DNA of 64,000 nucleotides from positions 1,952,922-2,016,921 of the forward strand of contig CAJINV010000002.1 of the NCBI GenBank assembly GCA_905178155.1, in the 5' to 3' direction. A program made the position numbers and the translations under genes. The notes under the pieces are model-generated. The model was not told the origin of the DNA. It did not search any database and saw only the letters and a program-made list of their open reading frames with translations. Origin of the DNA: Amoebophrya sp. A120 (lineage: Eukaryota > Sar > Dinophyceae > Syndiniales > Amoebophryaceae). This document shows positions 33,891 through 45,000 of this stretch, piece after piece (position 1 is the stretch's first letter; every line of letters begins with the position of its first letter).

Positions 33891-36800
33891 TCAGCACATC
33901 CCACAACACCTGGCCCTCCCTGCGACACTCCTTTCGTAGTGCTGCTTCGTCACCCTTTTCAGTGCCGTCTCCGCCATCCCGCGCCACACGAGAAAAACGA
34001 ATTTATCCTTTTCCAGAAAGCTGACTTCGATCGACAACACCTTCTGCATTTGCTTCTGATTTTGGTACACATCCCACAATCCCGCAAGAGCGTGCGCCGC
34101 CGCAACGTCTTTATCAAAATGCCTGCCCCCGCTCCCGATCGCCGGCGCTCCCACCCGGATGATGTCTTGTTTCTTCGGTTGGTTCCTCGCTTTCTCCTCT
34201 TTACTCATCGCCTTCACCGTTTGGATACCGGTTTCCTGCTCTTGCCCGTCCGCACCGACGATGAATCTCGGACTCGGTTCTGGTGTTGGGAGTGGTGAAG
34301 GATCATTTGACGGCACTGGCGAATTTCTTGGGCTGGGCCTCGGTGATTTCGAATTTTTTCTTTCAACCACCGCCTGTCGGTTCGCTATTAACGATTGTGA
34401 TTCGATCTCCAGTAGCGCGTGCGTCATCACGCAGCGCCAAACCTTCCTGACCGACAACTTCGCTTCGTCCACCGTTTTCGCGTTATGCAGTGCAAAAGTA
34501 TCGCACTCGTATAAATGCATTACAAATTTCCTCAGCATGAGAAATGAAATTTGTAATGCTACATTTTTGCCTTAAGAACAAGATTTGTAATGCATGATTG
34601 CAATACGAGTACGATACTTTTGCACAGGATACGCGTAGTCTTCCGCGGATTTCTGAATCAGCCTTTTGTACATAAAATGCTCATCCGCGTTCCGTTTCAT
34701 CTATGAAAGCCTCAGAATGGAAATCCTCAACGTGGAAATAATTTGTGATGCATGAAATGCGACGCGGGCGCGGCAAAAAAGACTGTATTGCAGAGGACGC
34801 AAAAATGAAGGCCGACTATTGCCCTTCTACGTGTCAAGAATTGGAGTGCTGATTTTTAGCACCAGAGGAGGGCACCCCTTTGCGTTAACCAGCATGACAG
34901 GCATGCTTTGAGTGCAGCAAGAGAAATTTGTCATGCGCCGCCTAGAAGTGGCGCTTCAACTGGAATGCTTTTCTGCATTACAAACTATTTCCACTTTGAG
35001 GATTTCCAACCTGAGGCTTTCATATCATCTTCAACAAATCCTCATCGGAAAACGGGAATCGCGGGACGTGGACGTGTAAGATGTACCGCGTTCTCAGTCC
35101 CGGGTGGTTCAACACGTAGGATAAATCGTGGTCCTTATCGTTATCCCGGCCTATCTGCTCGTGCACCTTCGTGTGGAAATTCACGCCAGTATGGATGTGC
35201 CAGAGTTGAAATCGACAAAGTTGAAATAATATGTCATGCATAAAATGGATGCCAGTTGGAACCCAGTTTCCAAGTAGCGCATGACAAATCTCGGCGGTCC
35301 CTAAATCCAGTTTGTCATGCTGTTTAGGCAAAGAGGAGCGATTTTCTCATGCTACTTTAGCAGCTCGAGCTGTAACCCTAAACAGGCTTACAATCGGCCT
35401 CACTTGCCTGCTCTGCAACACACGTGCCTCGGGTCATGCATTTTATGCATTACGGATTATTTCAACTTTGACGATTTCAAACCTGACGCTTCCATAGCCA
35501 GAAATGTGCCCGTATTTTTCGTCATAGAGTAAGGATGAAGGCACTTCTATCCTGAGTAAAAACGTACCCACGCCAGAGTTGTAATGCAGATTTTTTTTTT
35601 TTTTTTTCATTGGGCCCCACGCCAGAGCTTCAGTTTCAGTTTCAGATTTGCGCTTTCCGGTCTATTTCCGCCGGGGGTTGCGCCGTGTACAGCAGGTCGA
35701 CACTGCCAGGAAAATCGATGTGCGCGCCGCATTGGTCCATACAAAGCAAAACCCTAAACCCGTCGGAAACATAAATCCGCATGCATACAGGGGGGTCACC
35801 CCTGAACCCTTTCGAACTTGGACCGGACACACGCATGGAAAATCCCCACGATATAGTTAACGTCTATAGCCGTAAGCCGCGGCGGACGTTGCTATGCTGT
35901 GGGACGAATAGCAAGGGGGGTCGATATGGGTCGAGACTAAGCGCGATGTGCAGAAAGCCGCTGCACCTGACGGTAGTAAAGATAGGGAGGAGACCACTGC
36001 GTATGGAGATAGTTGCGCTTAGTGCGCGCTAATCGGGATCTGTGTAAACGCGGATACTGGGAACGCCCTATGCAAACGGGTTTTGCAAACCCGCGTTTGA
36101 AAAACCCAGCGGGAAACACGACCGAACCCCCGGCCATCGATGCATGGCGCGGAAAACATACAGAAACGAACCATGCGGGGTGCCCCCGCGACGAACTTTT
36201 TTCGCGCGCTACTGTCCCCCGAAATAAACGGTCTGCTGATCTCAGATACTAGCCATAGGGTGCGACCAAGCCAAACGCCAATAATAGAAACCGCGCACCC
36301 TGACGAAGAACCTTTAGACGAAACCCGTAAGCCGCGGGCAATAAAGTTAATTTTTCAAAACTACTCCGGATGCATGTGCAGCTTCAGCCGATGGCGAACG
36401 GTTGGTCGCGATGAAATTTTCAATCTACGAAAAAAATATTTGTAAGTGGTCTCCTTTGGGGCGGGGCCGTTGAACCCACGATGAGGGGGGGCGGGGACCG
36501 TTGAGCCCCGGATTGTACCAGAGTTGTAATGCAGATTTGCAAAGACAGGAAGACTTGTAATGCGCATCCCCATGAGAGCCATTTCCAATCGTGTTTTGGA
36601 ATTTGTGATGCTGTGAACAGGATGAGCAGATGAATCTGCGATGCGGCTGCACTTGCTAACCTGCACTACACTGCATAGTGCAACTTGTCATGCGTGACTC
36701 ACAAAACTCCTAGGCTTGTGTTGCAGAATCCCCATCCTGACTCTGGTGTGGGTACGTTTTTACTCAGGATAACTTCGGTTTGCAACAACTCACCCGGCCG

Positions 36801-39468
36801 CAATCGGTACATGTCGTTGTACTTGTGGTAGCCGAATTCCCGCGCTTCGGGAAACGCTCTGTCATCATCGTCATCGAGAGAAGCGCGCTTCTTCTTCGCA
36901 GCAGCAGAAGAAGTTGTATCTGTGGTCGCAGCTGCACTGGTGGCGATTGATTCAAAAAATTTCGCCTGGGCGGAGGTTTTGGTCAAAGCATTGTCTCTTC
37001 CGCCGAAGAGGTTGAAGACAGACGAGGTTTTCCTCTGCAACTTCGGCTCATAGCCATTCGGATCCTCATCGACCATCTCCGGCGCGGTCGCGCGGTGCTT
37101 TCCCTCCGCGGCTAATTGCTTGTTCTGCAAGAAATTGCTTTGCACCGCAGAACTCGCTCCAAGAACGGAGGGCAAAGCTTGGGCTATCCAGGAAAAAAAG
37201 TGTGTAAGTGTAACTTTCTTTGAGAAACAGCATCACAAATTTGCTCTACATGACAGAGAAAACCTGTCATGCGTGGCTTGTAAGGGAAAACACACACGAA
37301 AAGAGGACTTCGTGGCTGTCTGGCATGACAGGTGTAACTCTGTTGCATGTTCTGCAACACAAATTTACACTTACACAGTTTTATTTTTCTTGCATATGGG
37401 CGGCTGGGTTTGTATTGCTCGTTCTCGGTTGCCCAGACCTATCAAATGTAAAAATGTCTGGGTCTGGAGGATTTCTTGACTTGTCATTCATATTTTCCAT
37501 GACCCATGATGTCTGTGATGCATGCCGTAGCATCACAGATTTTGTGAGGGCTTCCTGATGCCTATACCGCATGACAAATGCTCTTTCCGTGTAGCAAAAC
37601 TTGGACTATCTTTGCTGCTCATGCAAAAATACATATTTTTTTAGAATCCAAAATCAGCATGAGAAGTTCCATTCTTCCAGACCCAGACATTTTTACATTT
37701 GATAAGACCTCTCACTGGACGACTGCTGGGAGCGTTCGGAACGATTGCTTGGAGTGCGAGAACGAATGGATCTTGGACTTGGAGTGAGTAATGTGCTTTC
37801 ACTATCCTGAGTAAAAACGTCCCCACACCAGAGTTGTAATGCAGATTTGCAAAGACAGGAAGACTTGTAATGCACATCCCCATAAAAGCCGTTTCCAATC
37901 GTGTATTCGAATTTGTGATGCTGTGAAGAGGATGAGCAGATGAATCTGTGATGCGGCTGCACTTGCTAACCTGCACTACACTGCGGAGTGCAACTTGTCA
38001 TGCGTGACTCCCAAAACTCCTAGGTTTGTGTTGCAAAATCCCCATCCTGACTCTGGTGTGGGTACGTTTTTACTCAGGATATTCACCACCACCGCCGCCT
38101 TTCGGTGACCCGGAGATTCGCGGGGAACCCGCTGGCGATTTTGACGGGCCCCTTCGCGGCCCCTCGCCGGGAAGTGCCAGAGTCCCAGACCGTTTCTTCT
38201 GCGCAGAAAATCGCTTGTCTTCATTCACTCCGCCGGTCAGAACCCTTGTGTTGTCCTTGTACCTTGCAACCGCGTCGTTCAAATCCTGAGCGGCCCCACT
38301 GGCGTGCGACCCAGACGGGGTGTGGATCTCTCCTCTTGGTGATTTCGACACAGAGCGTTCTGTCGAGATTTGATGTGCTCGCTGATTCTGCTTCGATTGA
38401 TGTGCTATCAAATGCAAAAATGTCTGGGTCTGAAATGTTGCTGGGTTTGTCATGCAGATTTTGAATGGCCCATGATGTCTGTGATGCATGCCCTAGCGTC
38501 ACAGATTTTTAGAGGACTTTGTGACGCCTCTACCGCATGAGAAATGCCCTCTCCACGTAGCACAAACTGGAGTCCTTTTCCTGGTCATGCAATACAAATT
38601 TTTTTAGAATCCAGAGACAGCATTACAAGTTTAGAATCGTCCAGACCCAGACATTTTTGCATTTGATATGTGCACCTCCCCCTCCTCCTCTGGGCGTCAA
38701 TTTCGGTGCGGTTAAAGGCACGGGGGAGTTAAACCTCGGTTTCGACCGATCCACGATTTTTCCGAACTTATCCCGGAAAATCACGCTATCCAAATTCTTC
38801 CTGGTCTGCCGGTTTTGCGCTTCGCGATGGCGATCCATCTGCTTCTTATCCTCGTCCTTACTCGTTTGCCGCATTTGCGCGACCAGCTCCATTTCGGGCT
38901 GATACCGGCCGTTGTCGAGTAATTGGTCTTCCGGCTCGTTGAGGGCTGCAACGGACGCGGTTCGCCGGATCATTGTGCCATCGGTAGCTTCCCCTGCGTG
39001 GCCAGCACCATTTGAATTTTGGCCTGCTTCACCAAACCCGAGCATCTTCTCCCGCATCCTCCTGTTCATCAGAGCTTGTTGGGTCAAAAGCATCAAATCG
39101 TCTTCCGCTTCAGCTCCAGCAGACAACAACCGGTTCCGCGCGATGCACATCTCATGTAAAGTTGCGTCAAACCCTCTGTGTTGCTCATCGCGCCAGCAGG
39201 AGGCGTGGCGAACCCCCTGGAGACAGGGGTTTGTGCTGGTTACCAAGTAATCCCCGTCGAAATCCCGGAGGTCGTGGTTTAGTTTTAAAACGAGGAACAT
39301 TTTGAGATTCTGCTTTTGGTCCTTCTTCTTGTTGCTTTCTCCCGTGCTATTGTTTCCATGGCTATCGAGTTCGTGTTGCTCTTGCAGATGCCGGGTCGCG
39401 CGGCCGCCAAGTGCGGAGAACTCGAAGTAGACGTATTGGTCCTTGCCTTTAGATGAATTCGCGGACAT
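33891..39468 (-). CDS. Unrecognised 838-aa protein ending in CCGMC
   Basis: Nine exons: 39468-38669, 38400-38082, 37797-37705, 37434-37397, 37179-36772, 35542-35497, 35184-35025, 34696-34632, 34478-33891 (2,517 nt, divisible by three). The start is the ATG of MSANSSKGKDQ. The N-terminal ~230 residues look folded (YVYFEFSALGG, LKMFLVLKLNHDL, a Cys-containing GVRHASCW segment). The middle is a Ser/Arg/Pro-rich disordered region. Then come a compact segment (YHKYNDMYRLRPGELL, TRYILHVHVPRF), a Pro/Ser tract and a last folded block ending GRARCCGMC. The final four residues, CGMC, resemble a CaaX prenylation box, so membrane attachment is possible but unproven. All eight introns are TIR elements, and two families occur twice only here. 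I do not recognise the family. Confidence 0.8.
34484..34631. mobile_element. Introner, family B (838-aa gene intron 8)
   Basis: Family B inverted ends; identical CGCGT flanks. Removal joins KSAEDYA to KTVDEAK in frame. Confidence 0.9.
34702..35024. mobile_element. Introner, family G (838-aa gene intron 7)
   Basis: 323 bp. Starts TATGAAAGCCTCAG and ends with its inverted copy; further inverted similarity follows (GGAAATCCTCA). Identical TCATC flanks. Removal joins EDLLKM to KRNADEH in frame. Confidence 0.9.
35190..35496. mobile_element. Introner, family G (838-aa gene intron 6)
   Basis: 307 bp. Inverted ends share GAAATCGTCAAAGTTGAAATAAT-like sequence (imperfect) with the neighbouring G copy; identical GCCAG flanks. 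Removal joins YGHISG to VNFHTKV in frame. Confidence 0.87.
35548..36771. mobile_element. Introner, family D, enlarged by a nested retroposed insert (838-aa gene intron 5)
   Basis: Ends TATCCTGAGTAAAAACGT and its inverted copy; identical ACTTC flanks. Removal joins LLQTEV to PSSLLYDE in frame. Compared with the 279-bp D copy at 37803-38081, it is interrupted near its left end by about 920 bp of unrelated DNA flanked by a 21-bp duplication. Confidence 0.9.
35594..36517 (-). mobile_element. Retroposed insert with poly(T)/poly(A) tract and 21-bp target duplication
   Basis: The duplication starts CCAGAGTTGTAATGC and lies at 35573-35593 and 36518-36538. A run of 17 T begins inside the left copy (35591-35607), so on the minus strand the insert ends in poly(A). 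This is the mark of L1-type target-primed retroposition. The 0.9 kb itself has no long open frame and I do not recognise it. It contains GTAAGCCGCGG twice and a short GC-rich tandem repeat near 36460-36510. Confidence 0.78.
37185..37396. mobile_element. Introner, family F (838-aa gene intron 4)
   Basis: Left end holds AAAGTGTGTAAGTGTAAC with an inverted counterpart at the right; identical TGGGC flanks. Removal joins NTNPAAQ to ALPSVLG in frame. Confidence 0.86.
37440..37704. mobile_element. Introner, family A (838-aa gene intron 3)
   Basis: Family A inverted ends; identical AGACC flanks. Removal joins QSSSERS to GQPRTSN in frame. Together with intron 4 it isolates a 38-nt exon. Confidence 0.9.
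37803..38081. mobile_element. Introner, family D, intact reference copy (838-aa gene intron 2)
   Basis: 279 bp. TATCCTGAGTAAAAACGT inverted ends; identical TTCAC flanks. Removal joins SPKGGGGGE to STLLTPS in frame. Confidence 0.92.
38406..38668. mobile_element. Introner, family A (838-aa gene intron 1)
   Basis: Family A inverted ends; identical TGTGC flanks. Removal joins RGGGGGAH to QSKQNQR in frame. Confidence 0.92.
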
Positions 39469-42080
39469 GGTTTGATGTGCTGGTAGTGTGAAGCAACGTA
39501 AGTTTTGGGGTTTTTTACGTCTACCACATGTAAGGTTACTACTTCTCGACAATCGAGAATGGCTCTAGGCGGGGTGAATATATTATGTGCTGTGGCCGCT
39601 AATGTACCAGATGAAATAGGGTATTTCAATTTAGATGAAAGTCAAAGTTCTCGCTTTCTTGAGTAACTACACGAAAATGCGGCGCACAGAATACAATTGG
39701 TTCATCTTGCTGTTGCCGTAGTATATGCGTATGCCTACAGTTACTAGTGGGTAAAAAGTGGAAGAGGTCCTGCGACACCGGAGTATTGAAGAAGCATTGA
39801 TGTGAAAGTGGAAGTGCACACCAGAGTCGCTATGATGTTGTCAAAAGGACGATCACGATGAGGACGAGAAATAACGTTCATGATTGTGGCCCCAGGTAGA
39901 GTCAGTTAATACCGTTACCGAGGGACGATAAGACCAAAAATTGAATAACAGTTCTCTTTTTGTTTCCCATACGAATCTCACACCGACCGAGCATGTAGTT
40001 TAGTCCTTTTCATTCACGACTTTTCTTCACAAGAACGAGCTAGTAGTAGTACCATCTGACCGACTTTGAATTGAAGGAAGCCGAAGCTCCTGTGTACGCT
40101 TCACATTGTGTGTTATGGCAGAGGCGGACGGAGTTGCAAATCAGAGTAGAGGTGCAGATATTTTTTCGATTAATTTTAATTTTTCTGCATCTGCATCTGC
40201 TTAAGTCACGACGTTGCAAGCAGGTCCTTTGGAGGTTTTTCTGGCGTTGTGGCGGAAGATTGGGCTAAAGATGCGTCGCGAGGACAACCTGAACAAGGGG
40301 AGCAGCACCTTCCTGCCGCTGAAAACGAGCACGAGGAGAAGGACCTGAAGGTGTTCTCCTCGTCGACGACCCCAGGCCTAGTTCATCTTATTTTTGTACA
40401 TTTTTATATTTTTTGTTTTTCCAAAAATAGCAGCAAAGAAAATAATGGAGGATAGTCGAACGATTCATCGCAAGTTGCCTCACGGTAAGCTGATTACAAC
40501 TACATCCGACACTCAGTAGAAACGACGACGCCGCCACCATTTGCAAAAAAAAAAAATATAACAACGCTCTCTTGCTGCCGATATTACATTTGTTGTTGTT
40601 GAGCTGCCAGATGAGCTATCTTGGTGGCGAGGTCTTTTGTATGCAAGGGCTACTTCGCATAGTAGAAATAGATTAAAAGACGCTCTTTCGAGTTGGGTCT
40701 TTATGTTAAACGCTTTTTTTTCAACATCTTGATTTCTTTGCGTTTCGCAGAAGCAGATTCAAAAATCTTACAACTACACGAAGACAAGAGGAAGAGACAA
40801 CGACACAACATCATTAACAATCTCAATTCAAAGCAAGAAAAGGAAATAAGCTGAAGAAGAAACGTTAACGTTGACGCCGTTTTTGTTCGTAGGATGATAA
40901 ACGAAAGCTCTGGGGGTGGTCCATGTCAACCTTACTAGGAGCTAGAAGTATTCTAGGACTGACATTGGTCTTGAATTATGAAACAAAGAGATGAATATAT
41001 TGAAACGAAAAACCATCACAATTTGATGAGGCATGAAGATGTATCTGACTGTCGCAGCTTTCTTATTGATTCTCCTGCTCCTCGGGTGAACGAGAAATAA
41101 GAATGTTCATGTTGTCGACAATGAGTCACATCATCTGGTGCACCTTGGTGATGTCAGCTCTATTATACTTTCTTCAGGAACGGCGCACAGCGAACTGATT
41201 CTTGGTATCAAAGTACTGTACATAGGCATAGATATTACAGGTGCAGCTCTGGTTCTTTGATAGAACGATGATGAGAGCCAAAGGCAGTGATGTTTATTTT
41301 TTTTTTACGAGATAGTACCAGACGAGCGAAATAAAAAAAGTAGCTCTACAACTATAATGTGTGGCACAACGTTGTCTTCTTCATCTTCTGCATCTTTGAC
41401 TTTGTTTCCTGCTTCGAGTTGGAAATATTTTCATTTTGCGTTTATTCACGGGGCTCTCCTGCGGACGACCTACACAAAAAGAGCAGTTGTAGCTGCAGGG
41501 TTTGTTATTAATCTAGACAACTTTTATTGCGGTGTTGTTCGTACGCCAGCACACACAAATTGACGCATCTCAGCTCGTCACAAGGAGAAGCTCTAGCTCA
41601 CACGCTTAAAAAACTGTCACCCTAGCTCACACGCTTGAAGACCTGTTACAGCCCGGCTTTGCAACCAAAGGGGGGCCGCGGCTTGATGTGTTTGCCGTTG
41701 CCCTTGCTCCTTCGCTAGAGTAATAAAATAAAAAAAAAACTACATCTTCCGGCGGGTTGTACTTCAATCTATCTTCATGCTTGTCGCGAAAAAAAAATAC
41801 ACATTCAAGAATGTTGTGTAGTTGTATAGTCTACCACAACATAGAAGATCCACGTAAAAACAATGGTCGGAGTCAGTGCTTTTCGTTTTCACGAATCGTA
41901 GATTGATATTGAGTCTGTCTCGTCTAAGATTGTTTTTCTTTTTCTTGTCGTGTTGCTAGTTTTGAAAAAATTATACGGATTATACCTCGTAGTCCTGGTC
42001 GTCTCCTGCTCATGATAGTAGATGAAAATGCTCACCATGTCGATAGTACTTTATCTCCAGTACTTAACCTCCTGCTCACG
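39469..42080. other. 2.6-kb AT-rich intergenic spacer
   Basis: Separates the stop of the disordered-protein gene from the ATG of the 838-aa protein gene. It is AT-rich with A and T runs. Short plus-strand open frames (for example 40071-40268 and 41357-41563) show no recognisable motif. I see no introner, RNA gene or repeat array in it. Confidence 0.5.
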
Positions 42081-45000
42081 TTATGTGCGATACAACATTT
42101 CATCAATTCCGGATGACATCGACCCCGTGTCCGAGGCCCGCGCGTCGGACAAATACGACAGGGGTAAAGAGTATCCAGAAAAATATAACACCCAGCCTGA
42201 TGCTGATCCATTTTTTGCATGACAAACACTGCTTTTGATGTAAGTATTTTTTGCATGACAGCACATGGGATCATGGGGAAGATGGGTGTAGAAGTTTTTT
42301 CCTGGATCATAAAGACTGGCCAGAGTAGTCGGAATCATCATTATCCTCTCCACTCATTTCGGATGACCCCGCTAGGGAAGACGATGCGTCATCTTGGTCG
42401 TGATCCTCGTCGGCATAAGAAGAACCTCCGTGATTTTCCCCGTCAGTGATGTTGTCCTCTTGATGGTGTTCAAGACTACCTCCGCTGTGGAAGCTCTCGT
42501 CCTCGCTAGAGGAGGATTCATAGACTGGATAAGAATTTTGGCTCCTTTTACTTTTCGATGAAGTTGTAGAAGCTGGTGGTGCACCTCCACCAGCTCCTGC
42601 TGGTGCTGCAGAAGACGATCCCCGACTTCTCGCCTCTCCACCTCCTGTATGAGCATTTTTGCTAGCCTCCTTCTCCTATGCGTTGCAAGTGTGTCTGGGT
42701 CTGGAAAAGTGGAACGTCGTGTGTTGTATGTTTCGAATTCCTAGAAATTTGTACTGCGCAGCCCGCAAGAAAGGCGCCACTTTTTCGTCATGAAAAAACG
42801 CAGTTTGATGTCATCCGTGCTAAGCATATCAGACGGCGTCATCAAGTTATAGACTTGTCATGCTGTTGGCTTCACTTCAGAGCGCCAGTCTTCTCCATGA
42901 TACTTTAGCATCACAAGTTTCATCCAGACCCAGACATACTTTATTTGCATTTGATATCTCCTCCCTGAGCAGTCTCCTCAGTTTTTCTTTTGCCGCTTGC
43001 CGCTCCATCTCCGTCTTCTTAAACCCCAGAAGTCGGTCGAGTAATTCGCTATCTGCGGCGGAGCCGGAGGATATGAGAGTGCACAACTCCACCTCCCCCT
43101 CATAGATTTGTATGGCATAAGCAGCAATAGCAATACAAACACCAGCACGCGTGGAGCCTGTGCAGCTCTGGCGAATTCACGCGCCTAGCGTAGTACTGTT
43201 TGGGCTTCCGGAATCTGTCATGCAGAGAGTGCCACAAAGCAGCAGCAGTACTTGCATTCGGGGTTTTACATGACAAATGAGGGAGAGGGGGGGGCTGTGC
43301 ACTCTCATAGAGGCCAGAGAGAGTTGAGACCCGGCCTGGTGCTGCTGCTCTGGGGACCGGGTAGGTGCGTGGTCTTCAGGGACTTTTTTCTGGACCCGAT
43401 TTTTGGCAGGAGGTTCTTGCTCATCACGACGGTCGCGTTCGTTGCTGCTCTTCCTTTCTCCATTGATTTCCAGATCCTGGTCCTGTAACTGCTGCAATGT
43501 CATCACTTGCTTCGTGGAGGAAGCCTCTTTTGCAGCGCTGCTGTCCTTTTCCTTTTGTTTCAAGGCAGAATGTTGATGCTGTTGCAGAGGAGGAGATCCA
43601 CGCGGTTCTTGCCAAGGAGATGAAGATTTGTTCTTGGGCGCAGTACTTTTTGGCGAAAGATGTCTACTCTCTTGCGGGCCGACGTCGTGCTGTTGTGGCC
43701 AAGCACCTGTTTCTGACGTGAACGCTGGCGCACGATCTACTTCCTGCACGACATCATGTTGCGGTTGCCTCGTTCGCTGTTTGGATTTGTAGGACGAGCC
43801 CCGACTGTCGCTTTCTTTACTATGCTGAAAAGAGCCTGCCTTCGCACCACCGTGGTTTAACTCAGTAATCGATCCGGTCACCAAGCTCGCGTCATGATGA
43901 TGTCGCTTTTGGTGGTGACTAGCACCAGCGGGGCCATGGTTATATGATCGCGGTAACGCGCGGGTGTCGTTCAATCGCTCGGAATACACGTCCTCTGCCG
44001 CTGGTACTACAGCTTTTATTTGTGGTCCACAATTCATCTTCTCGACCATCTGTCCAGCACTTCTACCGCCGTGTTTGGAAGTCGACGATGAGTTGTGCTT
44101 GTGATTATGTTTCATGATCTTCTCCTGCTGTTGTTCACCACCAGCACGACCACCGCCCGCTGCAGCCACAATTTGTTGTTCTAGCCGCAGCTTGTCCCCT
44201 GCGTTCGCAAGTTTGCTGTCACTGTGGCGGCGAGTTTTCTTCCTGCCCTCACAACTGCTTGAGGTTGCGGTTGTGCTTGTGTCGGCCGCCGAAGATAAAT
44301 TCTCCGTAGGTCGCACCTGCTCGGAAAGCTGGCGCCTCGGTAGTAAGCCGTCATCCGGGATGAAAGAAGAATTGCTTGGGCCGAAGTGGGGCGAGGCAGC
44401 GGCGCTTGCTGCAGGAGATGTTACACTTGCACTGGAAGTTGCTGTTGTAGTACCTCTTTTGTTCGTCTGCGCTGCACCAGAAGATGACGCTCCCACGACC
44501 GGTGCCCCCGCTGCACGACCTGCTTCGTTGACGTCGAAAAAATCCTCTTCCGCAGTAGACGCTTGTTCCTTCTGCTTCTGTAATATTTCCAGTCGGGCAC
44601 CGAGCTGCACGTGGAGAGGGACCTTGTTCTCCAGTTCGTGCTGCTCCAGGTTATTTGGAGATGTCGACTTCTTAGAGTTCTTTTTCAGCAATCCACGACT
44701 TGAAGAAGAACTACCTCCTGGATGCTCCTCGGCGGACTTCTTCGGTGAACCAGCAAAACTTCTTCCGGGGGAACTGCCTTGAATCGACTTTATGTCACCA
44801 CCACCGGGCGAAGCTGCTCCTGGGCTACTTGCAGCTTCCCCACAAGAACCTCGGCCCCCCGCTGCGGCGGAGGTGGCCGCTCGTTTTTTCCGTTTCAATA
44901 CGACGCTCGGCAATGCGTTCATCTGACGAGTCAGTGTGGCATGTTCGTCTTCGGTAGTAGCGGTGCTATTCGACGTGATGGGTAGTGCAGGCTGTTGTAG

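Noticed and set aside
42081-42105. Alternative end of the disordered-protein gene at a TGA near 42103
   Set aside because: That frame came from a one-base slip at the last junction. With the correct join the frame ends at the TAA at 42081 and the total is divisible by three.
43072-43309. Recurring peptides such as TVHNSPSPSF or KMSGSG at many exon ends as a protein motif
   Set aside because: They are translations of introner ends (families C and A) reached by reading past the exon boundary, not conserved protein motifs.
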